Assembly (NCBI GenBank): GCA_002310115.1
Contig: DBYI01000120.1
Span: forward strand, 1 to 47,754
Direction of reading: 5' to 3'
Length of the DNA: 47,754 nt
From: Ruminococcus flavefaciens
GTDB lineage: Bacteria; Bacillota; Clostridia; Oscillospirales; Ruminococcaceae
The notes under the pieces are model-generated. The model made no database searches and was not told the origin of the DNA. It worked only from the letters and a program-made list of their open reading frames with translations. The position numbers and the translations under genes were made by a program. Below are positions 9,292 through 17,733 of this stretch, in pieces (the first letter of the stretch is position 1; every line of letters starts with the position of its first letter).

Positions 9292-9732
9292 TTATGATGT
9301 TAGTTTGAATTCAGCATACCTTGATCTTATGTGTGAACTGATACTCATAAGAAATGATACTGCAAATACTATCCAAAAAGCAATCATGTTTTCGGTTATC
9401 AGTATATTAACGGTTAGAGATGCGATGAACGACCATAATACTGAGAATATCACTGCGAATATCCAGAATCCGGGCGTTGTTTTTTGTAATAGAAATGCTA
9501 TAGTAAACAATACAACAGTAACTGCAAGACATATCACCGGTTGAATTTTTATACTGCAAAACGGGACATCAAAGGTTCTGTTGCAAAGATAAAGGGCTAT
9601 TCCACCAGCAAGACCAATAACAAGGCTGTCAATGAAAGTTATCTTTGCCAAAAATGCATAGGAACATATAAGAACAATGTCTATTACTAAAAAAAATATA
9701 GTAAGTATAATGCCAATAATTATACTGATCAT
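9292..9732 (-). CDS. Hypothetical multi-pass membrane protein (146 aa)
   Basis: Four to five membrane helices: IIIGIILTIFFLVIDIVLICSY, IDSLVIGLAGGIALYLC, VICLAVTVVLFTIAFLL, GFWIFAVIFSVLWSFIASL and MIAFWIVFAVSFLMSI. GGAGGTAAT precedes the ATG. It is the third gene of an antisense cassette with the two small genes to its right, 12 nt apart. I do not recognise a family. Cassettes placed opposite to a transfer operon often carry cargo such as exclusion, defence or stress genes, but nothing in this sequence decides the role. Confidence 0.65.
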   Translation of the reverse strand: MISIIIGIILTIFFLVIDIVLICSYAFLAKITFIDSLVIGLAGGIALYLCNRTFDVPFCSIKIQPVICLAVTVVLFTIAFLLQKTTPGFWIFAVIFSVLWSFIASLTVNILITENMIAFWIVFAVSFLMSISSHIRSRYAEFKLTS

Positions 9733-9744
9733 ATTACCTCCACA

Positions 9745-9939
9745 TCAATAAATAGTACTATGAGGATAATTCCTATTAATTTGAACTCTGCCACTTGTAA
9801 CAAGATAACTAATGTTACCTGCAATTCTTTGTTTTGTAGTTTTAAAATAAAGAGATAAATTTTTAGTGAGCCATCTTGTATCAACAATTCGATACATAGC
9901 AACATATTTCAAAATGGCTTTTCTTATTCTTATATTCAT
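9745..9939 (-). CDS. Small basic protein, possible winged-helix/HTH (64 aa)
   Basis: The sequence MNIRIRKAILKYVAMYRIVDTRWLTKNL... GNISYLVTSGRVQINR looks like a short winged helix: a helical N-terminal part, then a strand-turn-strand wing. GAGGAAG lies about 8 nt upstream of the ATG. It sits between the DUF1413-like gene and the membrane protein gene with short gaps. The DNA-binding role is inferred from pattern only. Confidence 0.5.
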   Translation of the reverse strand: MNIRIRKAILKYVAMYRIVDTRWLTKNLSLYFKTTKQRIAGNISYLVTSGRVQINRNYPHSTIY

Positions 9940-9970
9940 ATATCTACTTCCTCAACTTTCTTATTAATAT

Positions 9971-10330
9971 TCAATCAGAATCACAAATCACTTCATAAAT
10001 AGAATTTCCTTTATCATTAAAAGTTCCTGTAAATCTAATATGGTCAGAATACTTATCTTTTACCAAATTAAAAAAACGACGCCCAAAAACACCAGCGTAA
10101 CCATTTGATAAATTCCAACTATCCCCAAATAGTTCAGGGACAGTAAACTTATCGCCTTTACTACGCGTAGCCAATGCAATACCTATTGCCATTTGCGGAG
10201 TAATACTATCCTCTTCAGGAAACAAAACTGAACGTATGTAGTCTTGTATATTTGCATCTTTTTCTTCAGCTCTTTTTACAAGACAATCGTAATACTCATC
10301 AGACAGCGAAAGTTTAATAACTTTTGACAT
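9971..10330 (-). CDS. DUF1413-like protein with ribbon-helix-helix-like N-terminus
   Basis: Start chosen at MSKVIKLSLSDEYYD (10330), which has AGAAAGGAT about 7 nt upstream; the ATG at 10339 overlaps that site. Residues 1-40 (KVIKLSLSDEYYDCLVKRAE... IQDYIRSVLF) look like a ribbon-helix-helix or CopG-type strand-helix-helix. The C-terminal part (FTVPELFGDSW..., GVFGRRFFNLV..., NSIYEV) has the DUF1413 pattern. It is the promoter-proximal gene of the antisense cassette and could regulate it. Assignment to DUF1413 is by recollection of the pattern. Confidence 0.55.
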   Translation of the reverse strand: MSKVIKLSLSDEYYDCLVKRAEEKDANIQDYIRSVLFPEEDSITPQMAIGIALATRSKGDKFTVPELFGDSWNLSNGYAGVFGRRFFNLVKDKYSDHIRFTGTFNDKGNSIYEVICDSD

Positions 10331-10409
10331 AAAAATCATCCTTTCTGTAGAATGCCGTATGGGACATAAAATGTTATTGGCCTTTAAGAAACGTATGGTC
10401 TATACCTAT

Positions 10410-10438
10410 ATTCTATCATACCAGTGCAGACTTTGCAA
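10410..10438 (-). promoter_or_regulatory. Promoter of the antisense cassette
   Basis: On the minus strand TTGCAA (10438-10433), 17-nt spacer, then TAGAAT (10415-10410). It points to the DUF1413-like gene with a leader of about 70 nt. Its location argues against a translation start at 10424 for the oppositely transcribed gene. Confidence 0.6.
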
Positions 10439-10480
10439 GCGCCTAATTCAACAAACTTTAACGATTTTGAGGAGGAGAAT

Positions 10481-11440
10481 GTGTTGATAAGTAACAAAAG
10501 CAATGATAATGATGAGCTTTCAGCGGAAGTAACGGGAGCTGGTTTGAAAAACGGTAAAAAAATAGTCAAAGCAACTGTAAAAAAACTGAAGGTACAAAAG
10601 GATAAGAAAAAGTCCAAGCTTAAATTCAAAGAAGAACATTGCGATGGAAAAATTAACGTCAGAAAGACTTCACAGAAAATCTCAGAAACCGTTAAAACAA
10701 ATACAGTTGCAAAAGAATCAATGAAAAAAGCTCAGCGGAAAATGCAACAGATCAAAAATGCTGAGAAAAAGAAAAATGCTGCTGTCGTCGTTAAAGATGC
10801 TGCTGAAAAAACTGGTAAAATGATCATTCAGGCAGTATCTTCAAGTAAATGGGGAATTCTCATCTTAATAATATTGATTATAGTATTTATGCTGCTTTTT
10901 ACCCTGGCAACATCCTGTAGTTCCTCATTTGTTGACAGCGGTACAGTATATCTTGCGACAACCTATTTGTCAAATGACGAAGACCTTATTGCTTCAAATA
11001 ATCAGCTTAATGATCGTGAAAACGAATTGCGTGACTATATTGAACATATACCTGATTATTATATTGACTGGGATGAATATAACTACTACATTGACAATAT
11101 CGGGCATGATCCATATCAGCTTTTATCATACCTGAGTGCTGTGGAAATGGTATTTGAGTATGACGAAGGAATAAAGAATAAAATAAATCAGGTTTATGAT
11201 TCTATGTATCATCTGGATATCGAATCAGTTCATGAGTTAAGAACATCCACACATTCAGAAATCGATTCTGAAGGAAATGAAAATGAAGTTACAGAAGAAT
11301 ATGACTATTATATTCTGAATGTGCGGCTTACAGCAAAAAGTATCGAAGAGGTGGTTATAGAGGAATTAAAAGATGAAGATGTATATGACCTTTATATTGC
11401 AATGATGCAAACCAAGGGAAACAAACCAAATCTAATATAA
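10481..11440 (+). CDS. CD1108-like conjugative element membrane protein lacking the peptidase domain
   Basis: Start GTG 10481 (or TTG 10484) directly follows GGAGGAG at 10471. The first ~120 residues are Lys-rich and cytoplasmic, a single helix SKWGILILIILIIVFMLLFTL follows, and the outer part (~145-320) is acidic with Y/D-rich helices (DYYIDWDEYNYYIDNIG). This is the N-terminal and middle portion of the CD1108-type proteins, which normally continue into a C-terminal NlpC/P60, CHAP or M23 wall-cutting domain. Here the frame ends at GNKPNLI, where that domain would begin. The product could be a naturally short form or a truncated one; an enzymatic role is not supported. Confidence 0.7.
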   Translation: MLISNKSNDNDELSAEVTGAGLKNGKKIVKATVKKLKVQKDKKKSKLKFKEEHCDGKINVRKTSQKISETVKTNTVAKESMKKAQRKMQQIKNAEKKKNAAVVVKDAAEKTGKMIIQAVSSSKWGILILIILIIVFMLLFTLATSCSSSFVDSGTVYLATTYLSNDEDLIASNNQLNDRENELRDYIEHIPDYYIDWDEYNYYIDNIGHDPYQLLSYLSAVEMVFEYDEGIKNKINQVYDSMYHLDIESVHELRTSTHSEIDSEGNENEVTEEYDYYILNVRLTAKSIEEVVIEELKDEDVYDLYIAMMQTKGNKPNLI

Positions 11441-11458
11441 AGTAACAGGAGGAATACT

Positions 11459-11740
11459 ATGTCAACCAGACTTGATAAAATCGAAAATCAGATAAAAAAA
11501 GCATATACTGAGCTTGAAGCTATAAAAGCCAGCAAATCCAATCTCATTGAGAGAGAAAAGGTGGTAGCTTCAAATATTGAAAGCCTTGAAAAACAGCATA
11601 TCCTGCATATTGTTGATACATACAATCTCAGCAGTGATCAACTGAAGGAAAAACTTGCGGAAATAATGCCTGGAAATGAGACAAAGTCAGTCAAGAAAAC
11701 TCAGATCTCAGGTAGTGAAAGGAATGATGAACATAAATAA
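11459..11740 (+). CDS. DUF4315 family coiled-coil protein
   Basis: 93 aa, almost entirely a heptad-rich coiled coil (LDKIENQIKKAYTELEAIKASKSNLIE...), typical of DUF4315, always placed between the CD1108-like and DUF4366 genes in these elements. AGGAGG precedes the ATG by 7 nt. Its C-terminus overlaps the next gene by 17 nt, so translation is coupled. Molecular role unknown. Confidence 0.8.
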   Translation: MSTRLDKIENQIKKAYTELEAIKASKSNLIEREKVVASNIESLEKQHILHIVDTYNLSSDQLKEKLAEIMPGNETKSVKKTQISGSERNDEHK

Positions 11741-12491
11741 GATAACTAAGATAATATGCTCTGCTACTGTGTTAAGCTGCATTATCGCTTTTAAACCTTT
11801 TACAGTATCTGCTGAAGATGTTTCAGAATTACCTGCAACTACATCCGTTGTTTCTTCAGAGAGTACTGTGCTAGAGAGTACACTTCCTGCATCATTGGAT
11901 GACAAAGATCCTACTGTTTCGGTTGATGATCTAGTAACAGCACCAGAAAATACTGAAATATCACAGAATGCTGAAAAAAGTGCAATTCCTTCAGGAAACG
12001 GTGTGCTTCTTGAAGATGTTCTTGATGAAAACGTAAACCGTCAGTTTCTGACCATACAAAGCAAGAACGGAAATACGTTCTATATAGTAATTGACAAGGA
12101 TAACGAAGGAAAAGGTAATGTTTATTTCATGAACCTTGTTGACGAATACGATCTCATGGCCTTTGCCGATCAGTTTCCGGATGAAGATAAAGACGGAAGC
12201 AAAAAGAAAACAGAAACCGTGACAATGGACACCGAGGACGAAACACCTACAGAAGCTGAAAATGAGAATGTTGTCTCAGAAGAAGAACAGACTACAACGT
12301 CAAATAATCCAGTAAAGGCTGCTGGCAAAAATCTTCTTGTGCCTGCAATCGGAGTGTTAGCTCTTATCGGCGGTGCAGCATTCTATTTCTTAAAGATCAA
12401 GGGATCATCTGCAAAGAATGATAAAAATTATGACTACGATGAAGAAGATGATGATTTTGATAACGGCGAGACAGTAAAAGATGAAGAATAA
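11724..12491 (+). CDS. DUF4366/CD1107 family surface protein
   Basis: About 255 aa. Signal peptide ITKIICSATVLSCIIAFKPF with cleavage after TVSA; then a Ser/Thr/Glu-rich region; a conserved central domain with FLTIQSKNGNTFYIVIDKD; a C-terminal membrane helix LLVPAIGVLALIGGAAFYFL; and a cytoplasmic acidic tail (DYDEEDDDFDNGE). This is the DUF4366 layout. Start ATG 11724 or 11727, with GAAAGGA immediately upstream. Likely an extracellular part of the conjugation apparatus. Confidence 0.8.
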   Translation: MMNINKITKIICSATVLSCIIAFKPFTVSAEDVSELPATTSVVSSESTVLESTLPASLDDKDPTVSVDDLVTAPENTEISQNAEKSAIPSGNGVLLEDVLDENVNRQFLTIQSKNGNTFYIVIDKDNEGKGNVYFMNLVDEYDLMAFADQFPDEDKDGSKKKTETVTMDTEDETPTEAENENVVSEEEQTTTSNNPVKAAGKNLLVPAIGVLALIGGAAFYFLKIKGSSAKNDKNYDYDEEDDDFDNGETVKDEE

Positions 12492-12523
12492 ATACGACAT
12501 ATTATAACGTGAAGGGAGATTAT

Positions 12524-14635
12524 ATGATGAAGTTAGTAATTGCAGAAAAGCCAAGCGTTGGTTTGGCACTGGCTAAAGCACTCGGTGTGACTGGAAGAAA
12601 AAAAGGATATATTGAAGGTGATGAATATATCGTATCATGGTGTGTAGGACATCTGATGAGATTTGCAAAAGCAGACAGTTATGATCAGAAGTATAAGGAA
12701 TGGAATATCGATGATCTGCCGATAATTCCTGAAAACTGGATTTTTGATATTGCTCCCGACAAGAATGAACAGTTCAGTATTCTTCGTTCCCTTATGAATG
12801 ATTGTAGGGTTACTGAAGTTATAAACGCCTGTGATGCAGGTCGTGAAGGTGAACTCATTTTTCGCCTTGTTTATAACAAAGCAGGCTGTCAGAAACCTAT
12901 AAAGCGTCTATGGATATCATCTATGGAAGAAAAGGCTATACTAGATGGATTTGCTGATCTGAAGGACGGCAAGGATTATGATAAACTCTATAATTCAGCA
13001 CTATGCCGTGCGAAGGCAGACTGGATAGTCGGCATTAACGCAACCCGACTTTTTTCACGCCTTTACAACAGAGCACTGAACGTAGGGAGAGTACAGACTC
13101 CGACACTAGCCATGATATGTGAGCGCGAGAATGAAATAGCAAACTTCAAGAAAAAGAAATACTTTAATGTTCATATCAAAGAGTCTGGAATTGATGCTGT
13201 AAAAGAAAGAATTAACAGCCATAAAGATGCTGAAAAGATCAGATGTGACTGTGACGGTAAACAGGCTCATGTGTATTCGGTAAAAACTGAACGAAAAGTA
13301 GTGAATCCTCCTAAGCTCTATGATCTGACAACTCTACAAAGAGACGCTAACCGTCTGTATGGTTTTACAGCTCAGCAGACACTTGACTATACGCAGTCGC
13401 TGTACGAAATGAAGCTTTGTACATATCCAAGAACAGACAGTTGCTTCCTTACAGAAGATATGAAAAGCACAGCAGAAACATTAGCAGATATGATTCTGTT
13501 CAAATTTCCGCATTTTATGAATGCAGACCTGAAATGCGATGTTAAAAAGGTACTCGACAATAAGAAGGTTACCGATCATACTGCGATTATCCCTACTCTG
13601 GAAATTGAAAATACTGATATTATGTCATTGCCCCAAGGAGAATATAAAATACTCTGTCTTATAGCCAACCGTATGCTATGTGCGATTACAGAGCCATATA
13701 TCTATGAAACTGTTACGGCTGAGATAGGATGTGGTGATTATTCTTTTACCGCAAAGGGCAGAAAAAGTATAAAAAACGGATTCAAAGACATTGATACGGC
13801 ATTCAGAGTCTTCCAGCAATGCAGTGATGATAACGAAAAAGAAGATATTACTCTTTCTGTATCAGAAGGTCAGACTTTAAACAATATTGTCGCAGAAATA
13901 ACTGAACACTATACTCAGGCCCCAAAGCACTATACGGAAGATACTCTTCTGTCCGCTATGGAACGTGCAGGAACTGATAAAATGACTGAGGCGGTGGAAC
14001 ATACAGGGATTGGAACACCTTCAACACGAGCAGCTATTATTGAAAAATTGGTAAAATTCGGTTTTATAAAGAGGAAAAAAAGAAACATTGTCATTACTGA
14101 CAGAGGAACCGACCTCATATCCGTTATTCCGGAAATTATAAAATCACCTGAAATGACAGCAGACTGGGAAAATACCCTTTCACTTGTAGCACAGGGACGT
14201 TTTACTCCCCAGCAGTTCATGGCTGATATAGGTAAGCTGACATCTGATATCGTAGATGCAGCCAAATCAAGTGTAGATGAAAGCAAGGTATCTCAGCAAA
14301 CAATCGGAAGTGAAATAGTTGGAATATGTCCGAGATGCGGAAAGAACGTAATCATCACTCACAATGCATATGCGTGTGAAGACGGAGAATGTGGATTTGT
14401 TATCTGGAAGAATAACCGTTTCTTTGAATCATCGAGAAAGAAGCTGACTAAGGAAATAGTTGAGATTCTACTGAAAAGCGGGAAAGTTGCGATTAATGGC
14501 TTGTATTCACCGAAAGCCCGTAGAAATTATGATGCTGTTGTATGTCTTGATGATACCGGAGAGTATGTGAACTTTAAATTGAAATTTAAACCGAGAAAAG
14601 TCAAAGGGGAGGGAAGGATTAATGCTGCAAAATGA
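12524..14635 (+). CDS. topB: DNA topoisomerase III (type IA), element-encoded
   Basis: 703 aa from ATG 12524, preceded by AAGGGAG. N-terminal TOPRIM domain: KLVIAEKPSVGLALAKALG and the metal-binding NACDAGREGELIFR at ~101-114. Active-site tyrosine in LCTYPRTDS at ~300. C-terminal zinc motif CPRCG...CEDGECGF at ~601-625. It relaxes or decatenates single-strand-bearing DNA and in conjugative elements helps handle transferred DNA. Full-length and apparently functional. Its stop overlaps the next gene by 14 nt. Confidence 0.93.
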   Translation: MMKLVIAEKPSVGLALAKALGVTGRKKGYIEGDEYIVSWCVGHLMRFAKADSYDQKYKEWNIDDLPIIPENWIFDIAPDKNEQFSILRSLMNDCRVTEVINACDAGREGELIFRLVYNKAGCQKPIKRLWISSMEEKAILDGFADLKDGKDYDKLYNSALCRAKADWIVGINATRLFSRLYNRALNVGRVQTPTLAMICERENEIANFKKKKYFNVHIKESGIDAVKERINSHKDAEKIRCDCDGKQAHVYSVKTERKVVNPPKLYDLTTLQRDANRLYGFTAQQTLDYTQSLYEMKLCTYPRTDSCFLTEDMKSTAETLADMILFKFPHFMNADLKCDVKKVLDNKKVTDHTAIIPTLEIENTDIMSLPQGEYKILCLIANRMLCAITEPYIYETVTAEIGCGDYSFTAKGRKSIKNGFKDIDTAFRVFQQCSDDNEKEDITLSVSEGQTLNNIVAEITEHYTQAPKHYTEDTLLSAMERAGTDKMTEAVEHTGIGTPSTRAAIIEKLVKFGFIKRKKRNIVITDRGTDLISVIPEIIKSPEMTADWENTLSLVAQGRFTPQQFMADIGKLTSDIVDAAKSSVDESKVSQQTIGSEIVGICPRCGKNVIITHNAYACEDGECGFVIWKNNRFFESSRKKLTKEIVEILLKSGKVAINGLYSPKARRNYDAVVCLDDTGEYVNFKLKFKPRKVKGEGRINAAK

Positions 14636-17180
14636 AAATGTATCAACAAAAGATCGTATTAAGGAAATAACCGATAAGCTGGAGAAAGGTATAAAGGAAC
14701 TCTTTGAGGGAGATAAGTTCAGAGAATATCTGAATACAATGTCAAAATTCCATAATTACAGCTTCAACAATACTTTGCTTATTGCCATGCAGAAGCCCAA
14801 TGCTACTCTCGTAGCTGGTTACAATGCGTGGAAAAATAAGTTCGAGCGAAATGTCAACAAAGGTGAAAAAGGTATTCAGATTCTTGCGCCTGTTCCGTAT
14901 ATTATTAAGAAAGAACAGACAAAACTTGATAAGGATAATCATCGTCCTGTACTAGATGAAGATGGAAAGCCTGTAATTGAAGAAGTGGAGGTGACAATTC
15001 CCGCTTTTAAAGTTATATCTGTATTCGATGTTTCTCAGACAAGCGGTAAAGAGCTCCCGACTCTGGGAGTTGATGAACTTAAAGGTGATGTCAATAATTA
15101 TGAAAAGCTATTTGAAGCACTGAAAAGAATAGCACCGGTTCCGGTATATTTTGAAGCTATCAATGGAGGAGCAAAAGGATACTTTGACAAGGATAAGAAT
15201 TCAATCGCTATAAATAAAGGCATGTCAGAGGTGCAGACGGTCAAGACCGCAATTCACGAGATAGCTCATTCAATACTTCATAATCATAATATGATAAAAG
15301 CTGATGTTGATAAGCCTAAGGACAGAAATACTGAGGAAGTCGAAGCTGAAAGCATTGCATATACTGTATGTCAGCATTTCGGTATAGATACGTCAGATTA
15401 CAGTTTTGCCTATGTTGCGTCATGGGGTTCAGGCAAGGAAGTACCTGAACTAAAAGCTTCGCTTGAAACGATAAGATCAACAGCTAATGATATCATAAAC
15501 AAAGCTGAGGATATACTGCTGGGGCGACAGAAGGAGCAAGTACAGGCCAAGGATCAGAAACAGGATCACTTCTCTGCTGTAAGCCTCCCTAAGGTGAAAG
15601 ATGAGTTTAATATTATCGGTAATGTACCTTATATGTACATTCCATATAAGACTTATCTGAGGCTTCCAACTGAAACGGCACTTGCAGTATCCAGGCTGCT
15701 TGAAGAAAAAGGAATAAAATTCAGTGGAAGAGTAAGCGATGATAAGACTACTCTGACTATCTCCAGAAGTGATATTTCCGCTTATAATAAAGCTCTTGAA
15801 GAAGTTAGAAATAGTAAGGTAGAAGATAATATTTCTGAACCTAAGGTATCAGTTGAATATCATCCATATTTAGATGATGGATTCATTTTAAAGGAAGTCG
15901 CTACAGGTGGTACGCTTTATACGGGAACTAAACAGGAACTGATAGATTTCTGTGAGAAAAACCTTGCTGCAAGTGTAGTTATTCCTCTGCTTGTGGATAT
16001 GATCGACAAAGCACAGGCTGAACGTCCGATAATCGACCATTTTGATATCCCAATATACATGAAAACAGTAAAGGAAGCAAAAGAACTGGGTGAACTTGAT
16101 CTTTTCAAACAGAATGAAAACGAAAATCGTGGATGTCGTGATTGCATTTCAAAGGCTTTCTCTGAAAACTACGAATTTTATGAAAATGGATACGGCGAAG
16201 TATTTGACTCCGATGCTGCTCTTAACCAGGTAATGGAGAAATACCCGATTGATCGTATTTCACTGATAGTTGCATCAAGAATATCAGGTGCTGACTGGGA
16301 TAAACGCTTTACAGCAGAAGTTCATAAATGGGCTGATGACATGATTGCATCTCTTCCTGAAAATGTAAAGAATGCTATGAGATATGTACAGGTCAATGAG
16401 CATTCTGGTCTGGTGAATACGTTTGCAGAAAAGATCATGGCAAAACAGATTGAAATTGAAAATGCTGTTGATAAAGCTGTAGCAGATGATGTTCAGCAGG
16501 AAATGGATAAAGCAAGTCAAATCCGTACCGCAGAGGAACATGATGCAAGACTGATAATTGAAGAACCTCTGAAGGAAGCAATGTTTATCAACAGCAGGGA
16601 AGATACCATTGCTATTTATCAGTTGAAGCACACACCTGAAAATCACAGTTTATCATTTGCAGGATTTGACTCCCTTGAAAAGATGGGAAAAGAGGTCAGC
16701 AGAGATAATTACACTTTGGTTTACAGCTATAAAGAAGATCTTTCGAAAGTTGAGAACATATCTGCATTTCTTGATTCTGTATTTGAGAAATTTAATTGCG
16801 ATCGACCAAAAGATTTTGAGGGACATTCTCTTAGTGTAAGTGATGTTATCGCTATAAAGAAGGATAACCGGATCACCAGTTATTATGTTGACAGCACTGA
16901 TTTCAAGACGATTACGAAGTTCGTTTGTCCTGAGCGTGAAAATATACTGAAAACTGTTGAAGATACTATTGAGCAGAATGATAATTCATTTGATGGAATT
17001 ATAAATAATCTGCCTTCAGAAAATACTCCCGAAAAGGAGAGTATCATCAAGAAGGCAGAAAACAAGTCTGAAAATATAAAAGATGAAAAGCGCTCAATAA
17101 TGAGCTTCCTTCGAGAAGCGAAAGAAATAAAAGCACCCGAAAATAAAAGTGTCTATAAGCAGAAAGGACTAGAAATATGA
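14622..17180 (+). CDS. ArdC-like/zincin + DUF3849 + YodL polyvalent protein
   Basis: 852 aa. N-terminal ArdC-like ssDNA-binding domain (~1-130: YLNTMSKFHNYSFNNTLLI, ...GYNAWKNKFERNVNKGEKGI). A zincin follows with HEIAHSILH at ~211 and a downstream Glu pair EVEAESIAYTVCQHFG. A DUF3849-like domain is at ~473-600 (IPIYMKTVKEAKELGELDLF). A YodL-like domain is at ~655-765 (IYQLKHTPENHSLSFAGFDSL, FEGHSLSVSDVI). Starts inside topB with GGGAGGGAAGG upstream. Such long multi-domain proteins are thought to enter the recipient with the DNA and counter host functions; the peptidase target is unknown. Appears intact. Confidence 0.82.
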   Translation: MLQNENVSTKDRIKEITDKLEKGIKELFEGDKFREYLNTMSKFHNYSFNNTLLIAMQKPNATLVAGYNAWKNKFERNVNKGEKGIQILAPVPYIIKKEQTKLDKDNHRPVLDEDGKPVIEEVEVTIPAFKVISVFDVSQTSGKELPTLGVDELKGDVNNYEKLFEALKRIAPVPVYFEAINGGAKGYFDKDKNSIAINKGMSEVQTVKTAIHEIAHSILHNHNMIKADVDKPKDRNTEEVEAESIAYTVCQHFGIDTSDYSFAYVASWGSGKEVPELKASLETIRSTANDIINKAEDILLGRQKEQVQAKDQKQDHFSAVSLPKVKDEFNIIGNVPYMYIPYKTYLRLPTETALAVSRLLEEKGIKFSGRVSDDKTTLTISRSDISAYNKALEEVRNSKVEDNISEPKVSVEYHPYLDDGFILKEVATGGTLYTGTKQELIDFCEKNLAASVVIPLLVDMIDKAQAERPIIDHFDIPIYMKTVKEAKELGELDLFKQNENENRGCRDCISKAFSENYEFYENGYGEVFDSDAALNQVMEKYPIDRISLIVASRISGADWDKRFTAEVHKWADDMIASLPENVKNAMRYVQVNEHSGLVNTFAEKIMAKQIEIENAVDKAVADDVQQEMDKASQIRTAEEHDARLIIEEPLKEAMFINSREDTIAIYQLKHTPENHSLSFAGFDSLEKMGKEVSRDNYTLVYSYKEDLSKVENISAFLDSVFEKFNCDRPKDFEGHSLSVSDVIAIKKDNRITSYYVDSTDFKTITKFVCPERENILKTVEDTIEQNDNSFDGIINNLPSENTPEKESIIKKAENKSENIKDEKRSIMSFLREAKEIKAPENKSVYKQKGLEI

Positions 17181-17386
17181 AAGAATTTACAGTTGAGGAA
17201 ATGAACTTGTTATGTATCGTAAAAGGTACTGACCGTGAAGATACGATCAACAATCTTTTTGAGATCATTCCATATATAAATGACAAATATATAAGGCAGC
17301 TTACAGAAAGACTTATTGGAATTTTGGATGGTATGACAGATACGGAATACAGCGAAATAAGATTTGATTTTATAGTCGAAGAATAA
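17177..17386 (+). CDS. Transposon-transfer assisting protein (TTRAP family)
   Basis: 69 aa starting MKEFTVEEMNLLCIVKG, the pattern of the PF14203 transposon-transfer assisting family, with the usual helical middle and the ending DGMTDTEYSEIRFDF. It overlaps the end of the previous gene by 4 nt and is the last recognisable gene of the element. Biochemical role not known to me. Confidence 0.75.
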   Translation: MKEFTVEEMNLLCIVKGTDREDTINNLFEIIPYINDKYIRQLTERLIGILDGMTDTEYSEIRFDFIVEE

Positions 17387-17390
17387 GCAT

Positions 17391-17409
17391 ACGCCCTGAA
17401 ACAGGGCGT
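17391..17409 (+). terminator. Short hairpin at the end of the transfer operon
   Basis: ACGCCCTG-AAA-CAGGGCGT, 8 perfect pairs with a 3-nt loop, 5 nt after the stop codon. No U-run follows (TTACATATT), so it may act as a weak terminator or an mRNA 3' stabiliser. Confidence 0.5.
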
Positions 17410-17558
17410 TACATATTAACATAATAATGATAGTTTTAAATAGATGGCATATAATATAGCAATATGCTAATTAACTTATCTCCCAAACGCCCATTCAAAG
17501 AATAGTTAGAAAAAATTCGAGAGTATAAACAATATTAATATTTCTCTGATTTAAAAAT

Positions 17559-17600
17559 GCGGCAGAACACAAATAAAACGCGTTCTGCCGCCTCCCTATT
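17559..17600. terminator. GC-rich terminator hairpin
   Basis: GCGGCAGAAC (17559-17568) pairs with GTTCTGCCGC (17582-17591) over a 13-nt loop; TTAAAAA lies before it and CTCCCTATTTTT after. It sits in the gene-free stretch 17387-17733 between the element and the choline-binding-type gene, where I see no coding sequence. Confidence 0.6.
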
Positions 17601-17733
17601 TTTAGTATTCAAGTTCTTCCTTCAGTTTAGGTTTCCTTCATGGATAAGACACTATAGTTTTTGGCTAAAATGAAATGTTGATAAATTAACGTTTACTGCA
17701 AGTCTGAGTATGCCTATATATCATACCTTAGGA

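Larger units (their letters stand above)
4243..17386. mobile_element. Remnant of a CTn-type integrative conjugative element
   Basis: Gene order is coupling protein fragment, Maff2, VirB6-like, PrgI, VirB4, CD1108-like protein, DUF4315, DUF4366, topoisomerase III, ArdC/YodL protein, TTRAP. This is the well-known transfer block of Clostridia CTn/Tn1549-like elements. No relaxase, MobC, replication protein, integrase or excisionase is present, the coupling protein lacks its first half or more, and no att repeats are visible. The homology break is sharp: the reading frame is recognisable from 4243 and has an in-frame TGA at 4231. The block therefore looks immobile by itself, though most remaining genes are intact. 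Boundaries are those of recognisable genes, not of proven ends. Confidence 0.8.

Noticed and set aside
10424..10480. An earlier start for the CD1108-like protein
   Set aside because: GTG 10424 has no ribosome site, lies in the -10/-35 of the antisense cassette promoter, and GGAGGAG precedes 10481/10484.
17391..17600. Attachment site of the conjugative element
   Set aside because: The two hairpins have no matching repeat near 4243, and no integrase is present.
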